Below are positions 32,948 to 45,370 of a stretch of 64,000 nucleotides of DNA, in pieces. Position 1 is the first letter of the stretch. Every line of letters begins with the position of its first letter. This DNA is from Manduca sexta. Its lineage: Eukaryota; Arthropoda; Insecta; Lepidoptera; Sphingidae. The notes under the pieces are model-generated. The model did not search any database and had not been told where the DNA came from. It was given only the letters and a program-made list of their open reading frames with translations. The position numbers were made by a program, and so were the translations under genes. The stretch lies in NCBI RefSeq assembly GCF_014839805.1, contig NC_051139.1, positions 3,410,001 to 3,474,000 on the forward strand, read 5' to 3'.

Positions 32948-33082
32948 CTAGATTTTGCTCGCGGCTTTGCCCGCGTGAAGGACCCAATTTCATAAAAAAT
33001 CGTTCAGCAAATTTTGAGAAAATCGATCACATACGGACAGGCAGAAAAGGGGAGTTTGTTTTATTATTCATATGCCTATAGA
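32948..33082 (-). mobile_element. Small Helitron (reverse), internally deleted, copy 3
   Basis: On the minus strand it starts TCTATAGGCATATGAATAAT and ends ...GCCGCGAGCAAAATCTAG before a T. It keeps the Helitron terminal hairpin-forming GCGGGCAAAGCCGC-type segment but lacks the middle part present in copies 1 and 2. Confidence 0.75.
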
Positions 33083-33258
33083 TTTTGATCAAAATAAAAA
33101 GAACTATCACTGACTACTGAAATACTTTCGCTAATATTTCACGAGTCAACAGACTTTTACGACTTGTCAATGACCAACTGCCTCGATATATCCAACGCTC
33201 AGTGTTTTTATAACAAAAGATGTCACAAATACCCTCACAAGAATATTTTTATCCTAAT

Positions 33259-33601
33259 AGTATTGTAATTGGCGATAGCCTAGTTGGTTGTGGAACGGAT
33301 TGCCAAGACGAATGTCTGCAGGTTCGTATCCCAAAAGCACATCTCTGAATTTTCTAAAATTATGTGTGTATTTTTTGTGAATTATCGCTTGCTTTAACGG
33401 CGAAGGAAAACATCGTGAGGAAACCTGCATACTTGAGAAGTTCTCTACAGGATTTTTAGGGTGTGTAAAGACTACCAATCCGCACTAGGCCAGCGTGGTG
33501 GACTAAGGCCTAATCCCTCTCTGTAGTAGAGGAGGTCCGTGCCCAGCAGTACAACAGTATACAATACAGGGCTGATATTATTTATTATTAACAGTATTGT
33601 A
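33259..33601 (+). mobile_element. SINE family B copy with 9-bp target duplication
   Basis: AGTATTGTA at 33259-33267 and again at 33593-33601 flank a full family B element (head GGCGATAGCCTAGTTGG at 33271; tail GGGCTGATATTATTTATT). Box B is mutated to GGTTCGTATCC. The minus-strand open frame across it is not a gene. Confidence 0.88.
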
Positions 33602-33848
33602 TTTTAATGCAGTTTGTAGGACCGTGTATTAACGGTCGTCTGCGCCCGACGTTAATTGTTTGCTGCAGACAAGTAAATAAGCAAGCGCAATTGTACTTTC
33701 AACTTGTGATTTTTAACTCGCCAAATAAATACAACTAAGAAAACATTCGTATTAATTTCGCACTACTTTGTTTGACAAATAGAATTATTTATTTATTTAA
33801 AGTCGAATATAAGCTTACAGTGAAGGTATATTAAAAAGGTTTTTAAGT

Positions 33849-34840
33849 ACACGGCAAAGTGACCCCACTGCATCTGATAGTAAGTACCTATAGTAGGGTC
33901 CAATAGAATTATCAATGTATAATAGACGACCGACCTATCATTTTGTTGCACCAGCCTTAAAATTTATAATCTTAATTATATTGACCAAGATCTGCGACAA
34001 AATATGAAATGAAAATATTACGTTTGTAAATGTAGGCGTATGCACGCTGTACACTGACTGTTTCATAGTCTTTATAATTCTTTTAGTATTATTGTTTTTT
34101 TTTTCGTTAGTTTTTAGTTATTGCTAAATACTCTTATGTGGATTTTCTCCGCAATTTTACGGTGATGTGCGTGTATTAGCTTATATAATTAATCAGACTT
34201 TGTATAGAAAAGACTTATTAAAAATATATATATATATATATTTAATAACAATATTATAAAAGAATGGACAATTGATGACAAAAAATAAAGCCCGGAGTTT
34301 CTTTCTGCCTTTTTTCTTCGGGTAGTCATCGCTTAGGTAGTTAGTGAAAGGCTGGTAGGTTAGCTAGGTTAGGGCTTTTATTGTCCTCACCGGTGAGGAT
34401 CGCGACGCGTTTCTCCCTTATTGCTTATTTAAAAATACATACATACATAATTTTATTTCTTCTTCCCTGCCAGCCCGAGCTGGCTTCTTTGTTTACTAAG
34501 TATATTTTTCATTTATTTTATTGTCTTTGTTTATATAAGCTAATCTAATTAAGTAATAATTGAATATTCTCATGTACCTTGACTTATCATAAGTGCAACT
34601 ATGTTCGCCTACGTGATGAATAAAGCATTTTTATTTTATTTTATTTATTTATAGAATGTAGACTGACGAGAGTTGATCGCCCCTTGACAGTCGATACAAA
34701 TATGCCGGCCTGTTGGAACCCGATATGTATAGGCTGATCCCGGAACGCGACATACTTACGTGGGCTACGGTGGTCATATCGTCCGTATCGTGTGTACCTT
34801 GTCCTCGCTATCCGTGCGGATATAAAATATATTCTACCAC
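33849..34840 (+). repeat. Interspersed repeat family C, copy 5, split by a LINE tail
   Basis: The left part (33849-33909) carries GCAAAGTGACCCCACTGCA and ends GTCCAATAGAAT. The right part (34651-34840) resumes with ATAGAATG...GACTGACGAGAG and runs through GCCGGCCTGTTGG to TTCTACCACA. Comparison with the uninterrupted copy 4 shows the 741-bp segment between them is a later insertion. Confidence 0.9.
33910..34650 (+). mobile_element. 5'-truncated LINE tail inserted in a family C repeat
   Basis: 741 bp bounded by a 7-bp duplication ATAGAAT (33903-33909 and 34651-34657). The 3' side has an AATAAAG signal (34619-34625) followed by a TTTTATTTTATTTTATTTATT tail, as in LINE 3' ends. Inside, GGAGTTTCTTTCTGCC and a (TA)n run near 34225 are seen. 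No substantial coding frame remains, so only a 3' UTR-like region was copied. Confidence 0.82.
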
Positions 34841-35242
34841 AAGCATATATGATAATATGCTAACTAATATTGTAACAAAAGCAGCGTAATGGTAATAGTA
34901 ATTAAATAGAAAGATATATAATTATAAATTAGCGTATGCTCGTGGCTTCACCTACATAAAAGTTAAGAAGTAGTTTATACGCTATATATCTCAGATATCA
35001 TGTAGTTCCGTGTTCACGGCTTTTAAAGATGGAATATTGCTTCCATGGAACTATTGAGCTTCAGCTATAGCCACGTGCATCAGCCAAACAAAAACTAACT
35101 TTAACTTCTAAAATAAACAACTTGGGTGTAATTTTCAAAGCTTGATTAACATTGTACGAGCACTAAGGTTGACCTATACATATTATAATCTAACAGAACG
35201 TGCTACGGTTATATTTTAAATGACAATAATATACTCACTGCG
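34841..35242. other. Intergenic DNA; no gene seen
   Basis: No supported exon or known repeat. It contains inverse phrases CTCGTGGCTTCACC and GCCACGTGCATCAGCC about 140 bp apart. Confidence 0.3.
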
Positions 35243-35500
35243 ACTGCGTCGGTGGCGTAGTTGTACTGCATACGCGGTACGGCAGTGCTCTGAGGGCTTG
35301 GGTTCGAATCCCGGTTCAGGTAAAGTGATACTTGGGCTTTTTCTGCTTTGTATCAGACCGGAGTCAGGAATTTGTGCCCGATATGGCGATAAACCCGCCC
35401 CCTATCACACCATGGGACGGAACACATTTAGCGAAAAGTGGGTGTCCTGGTTACGCCTACCCCCTCGGGGATAAATGCGTGATGTTGTGTGAGTATGTAC
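35243..35500 (+). repeat. SINE family A copy, full length (plus-strand reference)
   Basis: tRNA-derived head with box A TGGCGTAGTTG (35253-35263) and perfect box B GGTTCGAATCC (35301-35311), spaced as in a Pol III promoter. The body follows with CCCGATATGGCGATA and GGGACGGAACACA, then GGGGATAAATGCGTGATG and a short TATG-rich tail. Open frames called across it are not genes. Confidence 0.93.
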
Positions 35501-35852
35501 AAGAAACAGAAAACTAATAAACATGATCATTCATATACAAAAACCACTCAACCATACCCATACACACTGATTCACAAGCAATCAACCAAACATTATGAAC
35601 CTAATAGCATTTTACAACATGAAAACTCCATTCGAAAAGAGATTAAAGCAAATCTCTAATCTTATCAGTGGAGCTTTGTTTTACAGCGAAAAATTAATGT
35701 CGCAATTTACGAGGTAACTTCTAACTCCCGAACAACTAAAACTAATAAAGGAAACCGCGATAATAACAGGCCGGTCGCACCAACTTTAACTAAACTTGCT
35801 TGGTTATCTACGGATATCAGACGTGTTTTCCTTTATTTATGTGTGTTTTGGC
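35501..35852. other. Intergenic DNA; no gene seen
   Basis: No supported exon or repeat. Confidence 0.3.
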
Positions 35853-36201
35853 ATGTGAATGTATATATAATATCAGTCCTGTATTATATACTTGCCCACT
35901 GCTGAGCACGGGCCTCCTCTATTACTGAGAGGGATTAGGCCTTAGTCCACCACGCTGGCCTAGTGCGGATTGGTAGACTTCACACACCCTCAAAATTTCT
36001 ATAGAGATCTTCTCAGATGTGCAGGTTTTGCTCACGATGTTTTCCTTCACCGTTAAAGCGAACGATAAATTCACAAAGAATACACACATGATTTTAGAAA
36101 AGTCAGGGGTGTGTGCCCTTGGTATTTGAACCTGCGGACATTCGTCTTGGTAGTCCGTTCCACACCCAACTATGCTATCGCCGCTATTTATGTGAACGTA
36201 T
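35853..36201 (-). mobile_element. SINE family B (reverse) with 12-bp target duplication
   Basis: ATGTGAATGTAT (35853-35864) and ATGTGAACGTAT (36190-36201) flank a full reverse copy (35865-36189), one mismatch in 12. The head at the right has box A and the box B region GGTTCAAATACC on the minus strand. Confidence 0.88.
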
Positions 36202-36213
36202 GGTTCATTTAAA

Positions 36214-36394
36214 TAGTATATCAGTAGCAGAGGGTCCATATAACCCGATTCCTGTCAGCTTCCCTTAATGTAGAATTTATGTAGAATCTAATTATCATTA
36301 GAACGATTTGCAGACCGCATTTATATATATTAGTACTTATATGTTGTGTCGGGTTCCCTTTTCGAAAATATTACCTTTCGTCACTGTAGTATAT
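36214..36394 (-). mobile_element. hAT-type MITE family G, copy 2 (reverse), with 8-bp duplication
   Basis: A 165-bp element (36222-36386) with ends CAGTAGC and CGTCACTG is flanked by perfect 8-bp duplications TAGTATAT (36214-36221 and 36387-36394). The core TCTAATTATC...GATTTGCAGACCGCATTTAT is the reverse complement of copies at 28714 and 54715. Confidence 0.92.
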
Positions 36395-37630
36395 AAATTT
36401 AATATTAATCAGTTCCCTTAGAATGCGGAAAAAATGGACACGTGAGTACGTGTCGTTTTATTGTGATCAGTCTCGAGACAAACGTGTGATACACGCGTTG
36501 GCTTCTCGACCAATCACGAACGTCATAATCAAACGGCACGCACCTTCGTGTCGTGTTTGTTATGCCTCATTCTAAGAAGGCTGGTGATGGTGTATGTGGG
36601 CTATGAACCGTCAGGTTTTGGCACTATTTACATATATTATCAAGTTTTGAAACAAAGTTTTATTTTGGGTGAAAACAAAGTTTTATTTTGGGTGAAAAAA
36701 AAGACTGAATGTAGTTATTATAAATGATAATATAGTTTCGGAGGCGATAATTATTTTTACATATATTTACAGACTATTTAATTGCATTTATCGTAGAATA
36801 TTGGGTGTAAACTACAGATATAATAATTAATCATTATTTCATATTAAAGTACTATCCTAAAAATTCTACGTAGGAATTTCGAAGGTTAGTAAAGAGCCAA
36901 TCTGCATTAGGTTAGCGTGGTATACTAACATTAAACCCTTCCAGTCCTCCTAGTTAAGAACTGTCCTGGCTACATATTAGTTCCATATACACTGATATAC
37001 TTAATATTGGAATATTATTATTTAACGTGTTATGTATTTGTTAATAATTAATTTTTGCCCTTTTCTGTACACGGCATACTACCTGGTTATTAAATTTTGC
37101 AAACGTTATAAAACAGTAAAGTAAAGTCTAAACTGATTAATGGCTAAGTGCATCGATTTTTAAACCTGTGCTCTTGATAAATGGCAAGTCAGCTCGTTTG
37201 AATACAAAATAGGTTCACAATAAGAATTGTTATTGCAATCTTACGTGCGCTCATTCAAGCCACTTTTCTTAGTCACAAAACTTGATCGATAGTGCACTAG
37301 TTTTTGCATTCGGCGTCTATAGCAGACATTAATTACAAATTTAAAAGAATCAATCACAGTCACGGCCTTTGTTTTGTTAGAAAATGATTATAAATAAACT
37401 CTTTTAAATCTTAAAATAAACAAATATCAACTTTTAGCATTTGAATTGTACAGAAATATTTTCCCTTTAACGGGCGTGCCTTTATAATGAATTTGAACAA
37501 GTAACTCGAGCCTTTGTATATTTTTCAATTAATTTAAAATATCGACTGTACTGACTTTATATTTTTTATACAATGAATGTCTGGAAGAAATCGCTTCTAT
37601 TTATAATACCATCCGATGTAATAATATGCG
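36395..37630. other. Intergenic DNA with degraded SINE B; no gene seen
   Basis: A 23-bp direct repeat (unit ACAAAGTTTTATTTTGGGTG plus AAA) occurs twice at about 36650-36697. A badly diverged family B fragment lies at 36865-36955 (AGGAATTTCGAAGG...CCAATCTGCATTAGG). No coding exon. Confidence 0.35.
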
Positions 37631-37740
37631 CACACATCACACTTTTATGCTCGAAGGGGTAGGCAGAGGTGCAACCAGGGCCCCTACTTTTCGCCATATA
37701 CGTTCCGTCCCATGCGATAGGTGGCGAGCCTTTAGCATTA
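37631..37740 (-). repeat. SINE family A fragment (reverse)
   Basis: ATGCTCGAAGGGGTAGGCAG through TACGTTCCGTCCCATG to GGCGAGCC matches the 3' third of family A; the rest, including the tRNA head, is absent. Confidence 0.82.
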
Positions 37741-40639
37741 CAAGTAATATTAATGAAATAAATGATTCTTAATCATTATCTTAGAAACTCTTCGAGGTTT
37801 ACCGTTTGGTAAAGGCGTGCCACTGCCGATCCTAGCTAACAAGAGTGAAGTTGCGACAATCTCTAAAATTATATGATTGATTAATTGAAATTAATTTACT
37901 AGTAATATTTTTGTATGTCAACAATAAATTTTGGATTTAACGAAGGTTTAATCTGAAGCGGTACGGCCGGTCGCGAGGCGCGGCACACAGCAGAAGGCCC
38001 ATTCGTCCCGCGTCAAACATCATAATTTGTTAATGAACGACTTCACAGAACACCCTGTCTCCAACTAGTTTGCTATTCATGGGGTGCATGATTATACCAG
38101 GAACTTCCCTCGCTCTGCATTTGACGTTTGGAACGGGGGTTAAATTTTTGAATGTATTTTGAGTAGGCGAAATATTGTATCCATTTGAACATTTTAACCT
38201 ATAGTCAAAATATTATTACGTAATAAGTTGAAGCTACCTGTTGACTTAATTTTAACTTCATAATTAATTTTACGAATAAAATTTTATTTAATAGGAAATT
38301 TCTCTTTCTCCAAGTATTCGGTTATTTTAAAATAAGTAATTAATTAATTGTTATAAAAAATAATTTTCAAATAAAAACTTATACTTTTTATTCAATGTTG
38401 ATATAATATTCTAACCTGCTTGCGACTTTACATTTCTCAAAAACGTTTAACCGCAGCCCTCACATTAAAAAATAAAATTCAAATATTCAAAAATAGAATT
38501 TAGAATATCGTTACGAACTGATGACGCGCAACAAACCCGCGCCCGTTGAGAAGGGTAACGTGATTTACACAATATTAGGTTAGGCGCAATTACTTTATTA
38601 CCACAGATATTTTGCTCTAGTAACCGCTCCTCGGGGAGCTGACTTATCGATTATAAGGGTTTTACCTTCCTAGAAGCCCTATAAAAGTCCCCGATAACCT
38701 CCGGGTTATTAGTGGGCCGTTTTTAATTGCTTACATTTAGTTTAATGAATTAACGTTTATTATTCTCGTCTTACATTTGCACTTTTACGCTACGTAGTTT
38801 AGCGGTCCTTTATTTTAATCTGACGTGGTTTCGATGTACACACTTTTATACGCATATTGCATAATATTTTGGCTTAGTTTTTTTGATTGACCGCCTGCCC
38901 ATTTTTAAAAAAGGAATCAATCCCGTAAAACCTAATAAAAATGTGTTCGAAAAACCCACTTCAAGTGTTCGACCAGGGAATGGAACTGATAAGCGTATAT
39001 ACGCTGCCATTACAAGAATTTATTTATATATAAATTATAATAACTGACTCAAACAATAACACGATGTTTATAATTAATTCATTACCAGTCTTTAAGATTT
39101 CATAATCCCTTATATTATGTAGAACAATCACTTTAGTTTTGAACAATGTGCTGATTTTATCTCCCCACACCACACGATAACTTCCTAAACTAATAACTCG
39201 GGGCCTATCTTAACGATCTATAATAATATTGTAATAGTTGGTCAGTTTGTTTATCTTTTACAATTTTCATGTTGCTAAAATCACAGTGGACCTTCGGTTC
39301 TACTGAAGTACTAGTGTGTTCGTCATGCTAGGTTAGTGCGGGCAGAATTTACATCTTAATATCGTTATGGAGAATACTCTGATATTTTCTTACCATGTGT
39401 TTCTTTATTGTTAATGCGCGTTGACTAACTTGGCAATCCCACACATCCTCTTCATTAACCACCATGTCTTGGATTAACATAAAGTCTACTTTTTATCCCC
39501 GTACTTTCCTTCCATGAGAATTAATAGAATTTATGATCTGATTTCTTAAATAGAGGGCGCTAGCGTCGTCGGATTACACGCGCAGCCGCGAGTAACACCT
39601 AGTACGTCATGTAGCCACTCCAATAACAATATGAAACTATCCTTATACCCGCCACTGCAAATCCTGAAAACCAGGATAGACAGCATGCATTTATGACACT
39701 GAGCAGTGAAGCTAGGCAAGTCTAGAAGCACTAATCTTCAACGCGCTATGAATCAGAAAGAAAGAGAAAGAGGAGAAAGATAGAGACTTGAAAATATAAA
39801 TTTTCCACTTCCAATAGCACGAAAAGTCGTAGAGCAGAATTAGTGTCGCTATGAAGCAGTTGTAACCGCAAACTAATAGAAACAAGGAACTGTGGCATGT
39901 GTTACGGCGCTGCCTACATTTACCATTCACAAAGGCCCAAAGTTCCCAATGGGGACGCGAAATAGTTCGCTTCGCAATGTTTTATTAGATAACTCCTAAA
40001 CAATTATAGTTAAATTGTGATGTAGATTCTGTTCTAAGATTTTATGGCGAGATATTATTATTATTTTATATCGGATTTGCCGGTTATCGTTGCCATAGAA
40101 AAACATGACATACTAATATTTTAAAGAGGAAAAGTTTGTTTGTAGCTTTATGGCGGCATCTTCGGCACTTTTAAACCGATTTTGAAAATTCTTTCACTAG
40201 TAGGAAGCTACATTACACGGAGTGCTATGCGTTTATACCGAGAAAATAAAAAGCGGGATATTTATCCCAATACAACCTTTTTATAGGAATTTTGAGGATG
40301 TGTAAAGTCATCATATAAGTAGTCACATAATAATATCGTATGTGTACATAACTTTGAAGAAACAATTAATTATATATTGCAATGTAACGAAAACTATAAA
40401 TTTATATATTTTATTAATCTAGTGAATCATTGTTTTTAAAATTTCTCACTATGACACGGTCATTCATTCAGTCTACCAATCCGCACTAGGCCAGTGTGGT
40501 GGAGGCGGAGCGGCGGGCAAAAAGAATCATTAATATATCAGTCCTGTAGACTTTATCGGTTTAAAAAATGGTAAATATATTATTTCAGGTAATGGTCGAA
40601 GAATCTAAAATACGATAATATCACGTCTGATAGGGTGTT
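37741..40639. other. Long intergenic stretch; scattered repeat remnants, no gene seen
   Basis: CpG-rich patch at 37958-38020; TATAAAAG at 38680-38687 next to GC-richer DNA; a repeat remnant at 39640-39725 related to 9385-9490; family B fragments at 40276-40330 and 40470-40510. No exon or RNA gene is supported. Confidence 0.35.
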
Positions 40640-40855
40640 TATATTCACCTGTATAGCCACTGTATACAAGGTGTAAAGCCAGTCATAGTGGCCTACATAA
40701 GTGTAACAGATCAGCCTGTGTATATCCGCTTTCTAGGCCGGCATAAATGTATAAACTGGCGAGGGGTAATCATCTCTCGTCAGTCGCCACTATTTAGATC
40801 CTATTCTACTTACCATCAGGTGCAGAAGGTTCATTTTGGCGTGGCCTTATAAATA
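40640..40855 (-). repeat. Interspersed repeat family C, copy 6 (reverse)
   Basis: Reverse complement match from CCACTGTATACAAGGTG through GATCAGCCTGTGTATATC to CTTACCATCAGGTGCAG. Moderately diverged. Confidence 0.85.
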
Positions 40856-42004
40856 AATACTACCTTGCCCGTATACAAAAAATGAAATACAGTGAATACA
40901 TAATGATTTGAAGATATATCCAATAACTTAACCACAATTTTCAGTTAAACAAACTTTTATATAATTTTACTTTTCTATGATGTTTTATCTGGCCAAGTTT
41001 TCGAATTTATCTTTAATTACGTTTATATTGCCTTTAGTCGGAGTTTGGTTTCTTCGAGTTTTGACCTCTTTAAGTTTAGGAATTGCCCGAAGACATTGGA
41101 ACTTGTTGTATTTAAATGACTTATCTGTCAGTTGTTGTCTATATATCAATATATTACTTGATAATAAATGTATGTATGTTTCCTATGGACTCCAAAACGG
41201 ATGGAGCGTTATTAAGGTTTTTAGGTAATTTTTCGATTGGCTTAGCGAATGATCTTGTGAAGTTTGTTATTTATCGGAGTATAAGAAGTCATCTGGCTTG
41301 ATAATTTGTGCTGCTCGTGCAAAGTCGGAGCGGGTCGTTGTTCTTCATAGTATATGATATAATAAAGAAAACGCCTGAGACTATTTCTTTGTGTTTGGTA
41401 TAATTATTTCTTATGTTTATGCGAATATTAGGCATTAAAATAAAACTTGTTTTAGACGTTTATCGCGGACGCCTAGTTTTATTTCGATGTGTTTAGTGAA
41501 GCTGTTTTTTCCCGTAGCACTACATTACCGCCATCTTGCAAAGAACGATGCTAATTAGAAACTTACTGTCTTGTCCTGGTTTAATGCATCTACTAATATT
41601 GTCGGAGAACCAATAATCCTGTTTATTTGAAAGCACAACCTAGCAATTCTCAAGTTTAACCTTTTATTATTTTTGTATAGGTTTATATGGCTTACCTACA
41701 AGATGTTATAATTATTTTAGCAAACATCACCAAACGTATTATGTACCAACTTACCTGAAACAAAAGAAACGTGTATTCTAACATAAGTGTGTTCGCATTA
41801 GACACTTATTAGCGAATATTTACCAGCGCCAGAGGCAGCGTAAGGCGTGGGCGACAGAGGTTATAGCCCACAGATTCGGTTCCGGACCTCGGGGGGCCTC
41901 CCACCTTATAAGTTTCTAAGATCTAATGTATGTACTATCAAGACACTGTGAGCTCAGTCTACGTAGATTGGACCACCAACAGCTAAAATTTAAAAAGTTG
42001 TATA
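40856..42004. other. Intergenic DNA; no gene seen
   Basis: A left-end fragment of family F lies at 41401-41450 (TTCTTATGTTTATGCGAATA). Overlapping open frames at 40977-41301 carry no recognisable domain. Confidence 0.3.
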
Positions 42005-42160
42005 ATTATAAAATGTAGGCAGATATTGTAACTATGACTTTACGGATGAACAACACCTCAGTCCCCCCCGTGACCATGAAGGCTGCTTCGAAACGTCGGA
42101 AGAAAACTAAAATATAAAAAACCGCTTTAAAATCCGAAAAGTAGTTTAATTTTAATATGT
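42005..42160. repeat. Family F copy 3
   Basis: Contains CCGTGACCATGAAGGCTGC, TTCGAAACGTCGGAAGAAAAC and AGTAGTTTAATTTTAAT as in 4666-4819. The left part, GATATTGTAACTATGACTTT, is shared instead with the copy at 56015, so two left-end variants of the family exist. Confidence 0.75.
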
Positions 42161-42176
42161 AGTATGTAAATAGCAT

Positions 42177-42300
42177 CACGCCTTCTCACCTCTTCAAAAG
42201 TTAAAAAGAGACAACCATATTTCGATAACTATGTTAGATTCTATGTGATAGGGGGCGATTCCATTTCCATTTACCGAGCATAATTCTATAGTTATAAAAT
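42177..42300 (-). repeat. SINE family A, heavily diverged relic
   Basis: CATCACGCCTTC, TATGTGATAGGGGGCGA and ACCGAGCATAA align in order with the reverse body of family A. Confidence 0.5.
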
Positions 42301-42817
42301 GCAACGTAATTTTTTCTCGACCTGACATCGAGTAAAGATTTTATTGTTCACAAAACTATAAGGCGAAAGTCGCTCACTTCGATATTCATGTTTTGTTTAG
42401 TCTTATATTACATTTCAATAATTATTAATTTAAATTATTTTTACCTAATCAATGTACCAATAATTTTATTTAGTATTCTCTATCATTAGTTGTAAAGGAA
42501 GAAAACAATATAAAAGAAACATAAGGGTGTGCCTTTTTAATTAATTTTTAGCAATTAATTCAATTTGTATTATCTTTTTTAACAACTAATATAAATAAAT
42601 ATTCATTTGTTTAAAAAAATATCGTTGGTTTTCCAAATATTTGTTAAGATTAACTTCGGCTCTTAGCAACGATATTGTAGCAAAGTCGCTAAGGGCTTTG
42701 TTTGATCAACATCAAGTCTAGAACTTGTTAGTTTAGTAGTTTAGTTTAATCTGCTCATGAAGGTAGCCAAGGACTTTATGATGTTGTAAGAAATAATATT
42801 ATATTTGCGTTCTTTTG
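42301..42817. other. Intergenic AT-rich DNA; no gene seen
   Basis: No supported exon or repeat. Confidence 0.3.
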
Positions 42818-43156
42818 CTGGTGGTAGGATATGTTATATGTCCACCCGGATAGCGACCACCGTGCACAAGGTGTTACAACCCGCCGTAGTGGTCCACGTA
42901 AGTGGGTTCTGTGATCAGCCTGTGTATATCTGGTTCCAACAGGCCGGCAAAATTGTGTCGAATTAGAACCTGCCATAGTGGTCTACGTTAGTATGTCGCA
43001 TTCCAGGATCAGTCTGTGTATATCTGGTCCCAACAGGCCGGCAAAATTGTGTCGAATGCCGAGAGTTAATCATCTCTCATCAGTCGACATTCTATTGGAT
43101 CCCACTCCACTTACCATCAGGTGCAGAGGGGTCACATTGCCCTGCCCGTATAAAAA
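42818..43156 (-). repeat. Interspersed repeat family C, copy 7 (reverse) with 94-bp internal duplication
   Basis: The segment starting GATCAGCCTGTGTATATCTG at 42913 recurs as GATCAGTCTGTGTATATCTG at 43007, an offset of 94 bp. Each unit also carries the ...TAGTGGTCYACGTWAGT block. Other copies of the family have this segment once. The duplicates differ at several positions, so the duplication is not brand new. Confidence 0.88.
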
Positions 43157-45102
43157 AGAAGTTAATAAAAGTAGACCTCATAAAAATCTGTATTTGCATT
43201 CCTGTGACATATGAAATTCATTTTGCTAAATCGCAAATCCTCGGTGAGTTTTTTATTGTTACAATCAAATTGAGCTGTTAATAAAATATAAGCATGCATA
43301 CCTGAATCAACGACTATCAATCTTGAAAAATTTTCGCAACTCCCAAAAGAGGCATAAACCGATGCGAAAAGTAAAAATCCATGTTTAATTCGCTCCACAC
43401 GAGAGGATACTGGAGGGAGGGATGCGAGGGAAAGAAACGTAAGCGTCACTCATCAAGAATTAATTCATCCTATAAATTTAAGCTATGTAGCCTTTGTACA
43501 GTATACATAGTAAATCTCAAAGAACAGTATGCAAAAATTATGTTTTTGTATGACGTCACTAGCTTGTTTGGTTGGTTGTCCTTGCTCAGAATTATTATCC
43601 AGAAATTGCAATGACTATTGAACGGCATTATACTGCGTTCATTACTAACATATTAATTCATTGTTTCATGATATGTTTAGTAGGTACATTGTTACAGTTA
43701 GAGTCATTTAAATAAGATACAACACACTTGCTTACTACGTGGCGGTCGAAATAGGTAATGCGATATACCTATCTCTTTCCTTTAATATATTAATTTTACC
43801 AAATCAGTTCGACTATGTTAGTACTATAACTTATTAACGTGATCTATTCCCTATTCCCTTTTCTCTGAATTCAAGAAATATCTTTAAGTACTACCTACAG
43901 TTAAAATTTCCAAGTTACCAGTAAATACTATTCACATTTAATTATTGTATGCAATTGCATAATAGCCTCTATATCTTGAATACAACGTTTCTACGTTTTG
44001 TAAAATTAAACATCAGAGACATGTCAATAAAAGCGATAACTGCGTGTCAATCAGTGTCGAGCCCGACTCAAAATAGTATTCAGAGGAACTTCATCTTGTC
44101 AGCGAAGTTACAGTTTGTCCTATTTGACGGAATAATGAGATGTACCGCCAAACTTGGACAACTTTCGTGACCTGAGGAATTTGAGTCCTTGATGGAGTGG
44201 TCTATCAGAATGTTAAAGAACAAGGTGTTCGCGATTCTGCGTGTATGAATTGTTTTCTAGAATAAGTCACACTTTATTGTGTAATAAAACTATATGTTAA
44301 TCCAAGACATGGCCTATTTATGTACCAAAATGTATCCAAATCTGCTCAGCGGATTCCGCGTGTCTAACAAACATCCAAATGTCTGCAAGCTACATTTATA
44401 TTAGTATAATTTTGATCACACTTGATCTTCTGCGAAACGCGCCACGTCCACCGAAGGTCACATGCGGGTACAACGCATTGGACTTGCAAGCCCGACCTTT
44501 TAGATAACGGTTCATCTACATACAGAGTAAAAAATACCACGCCTTATATCCCTGCACTGACAAGATTTAACCCGCCGCGTGTATATGACCTTTAACGTGG
44601 TGCAGAAAGGTCCTGTAAAAATTAGGTATTTTAAAAATAATTTCTGAGTTTAAATATTTCTAAATTTAACACTGCTAGTTATAAGGATTTATTTCTATTG
44701 TGTCACTTTCACAATATTATAATACTGTTAAGTAAGTGGTAGATTTTTTTATTTTAATGGATATCGCCTCTCTTTCTAATAATACGTATAATTTTTTTTA
44801 ACGGGTATGTCATAGTCACCTCTCTACTTTTGATATTACGTGATCAGTCTAAATAGACTATCATCACAGAGAGATGGCACCATACCAGTCAGCACAATTA
44901 TGTAGGCCTGTGGCTGAACGTTCTCAATCTTTTACAGCATATGCCTGCATACCAGCGAGTGCCTTACAAGAAAGTTATAGAGACAAAACTAGGGGTAATG
45001 GTTGTGGTAAACGCAGTCATGCTCCCCGAGTCAAACCAGAAGTCGTAATCGATTACTTACTACAATCGTTAACCCTAATAGAAAACAGAAACAATGAAAT
45101 GA
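43157..45102. other. Intergenic DNA; no gene seen
   Basis: Open frames up to 95 codons (for example 43162-43449) show no domain. No recognised repeat except the LINE tail that begins at 45103. Confidence 0.3.
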
Positions 45103-45250
45103 AATGAAATGATTTATTTGAATCTGTAAAATGTTATACATTATTTAGATTCCGTCAATATTAACTCTACCACCGGTTTGGAAAACAGTTTTCACCAGAG
45201 AAGAACGGGCAAGAAACTCTGGTGTTGTTCTTTTCAATCAGTTTAGGCTA
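45103..45250 (-). mobile_element. 3' end of a truncated LINE (reverse)
   Basis: On the minus strand the order is GAGTTTCTTGCCCGTTCTTC, a short AT-rich 3' UTR, and a repeated TCATTTCATTTCATT tail (plus strand 45094-45116). This is the layout of a non-LTR retrotransposon 3' end. No coding part beyond a few codons can be read. Confidence 0.7.
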
Positions 45251-45370
45251 AATACTACAGTACATGATAAAGTGAGAAGAGAAAAAAAAAGAGTTTAGAG
45301 CAGTTCATTCATGTATAGGTTGCATGTCCTTCCGGTAAGTCTTATGCTAGGATCTGTCATTCTTATACAA

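Noticed and set aside
43162..43449. 95-codon minus-strand frame as a hypothetical gene
   Set aside because: No domain, no splice or promoter context, and an overlapping plus-strand frame of similar quality.
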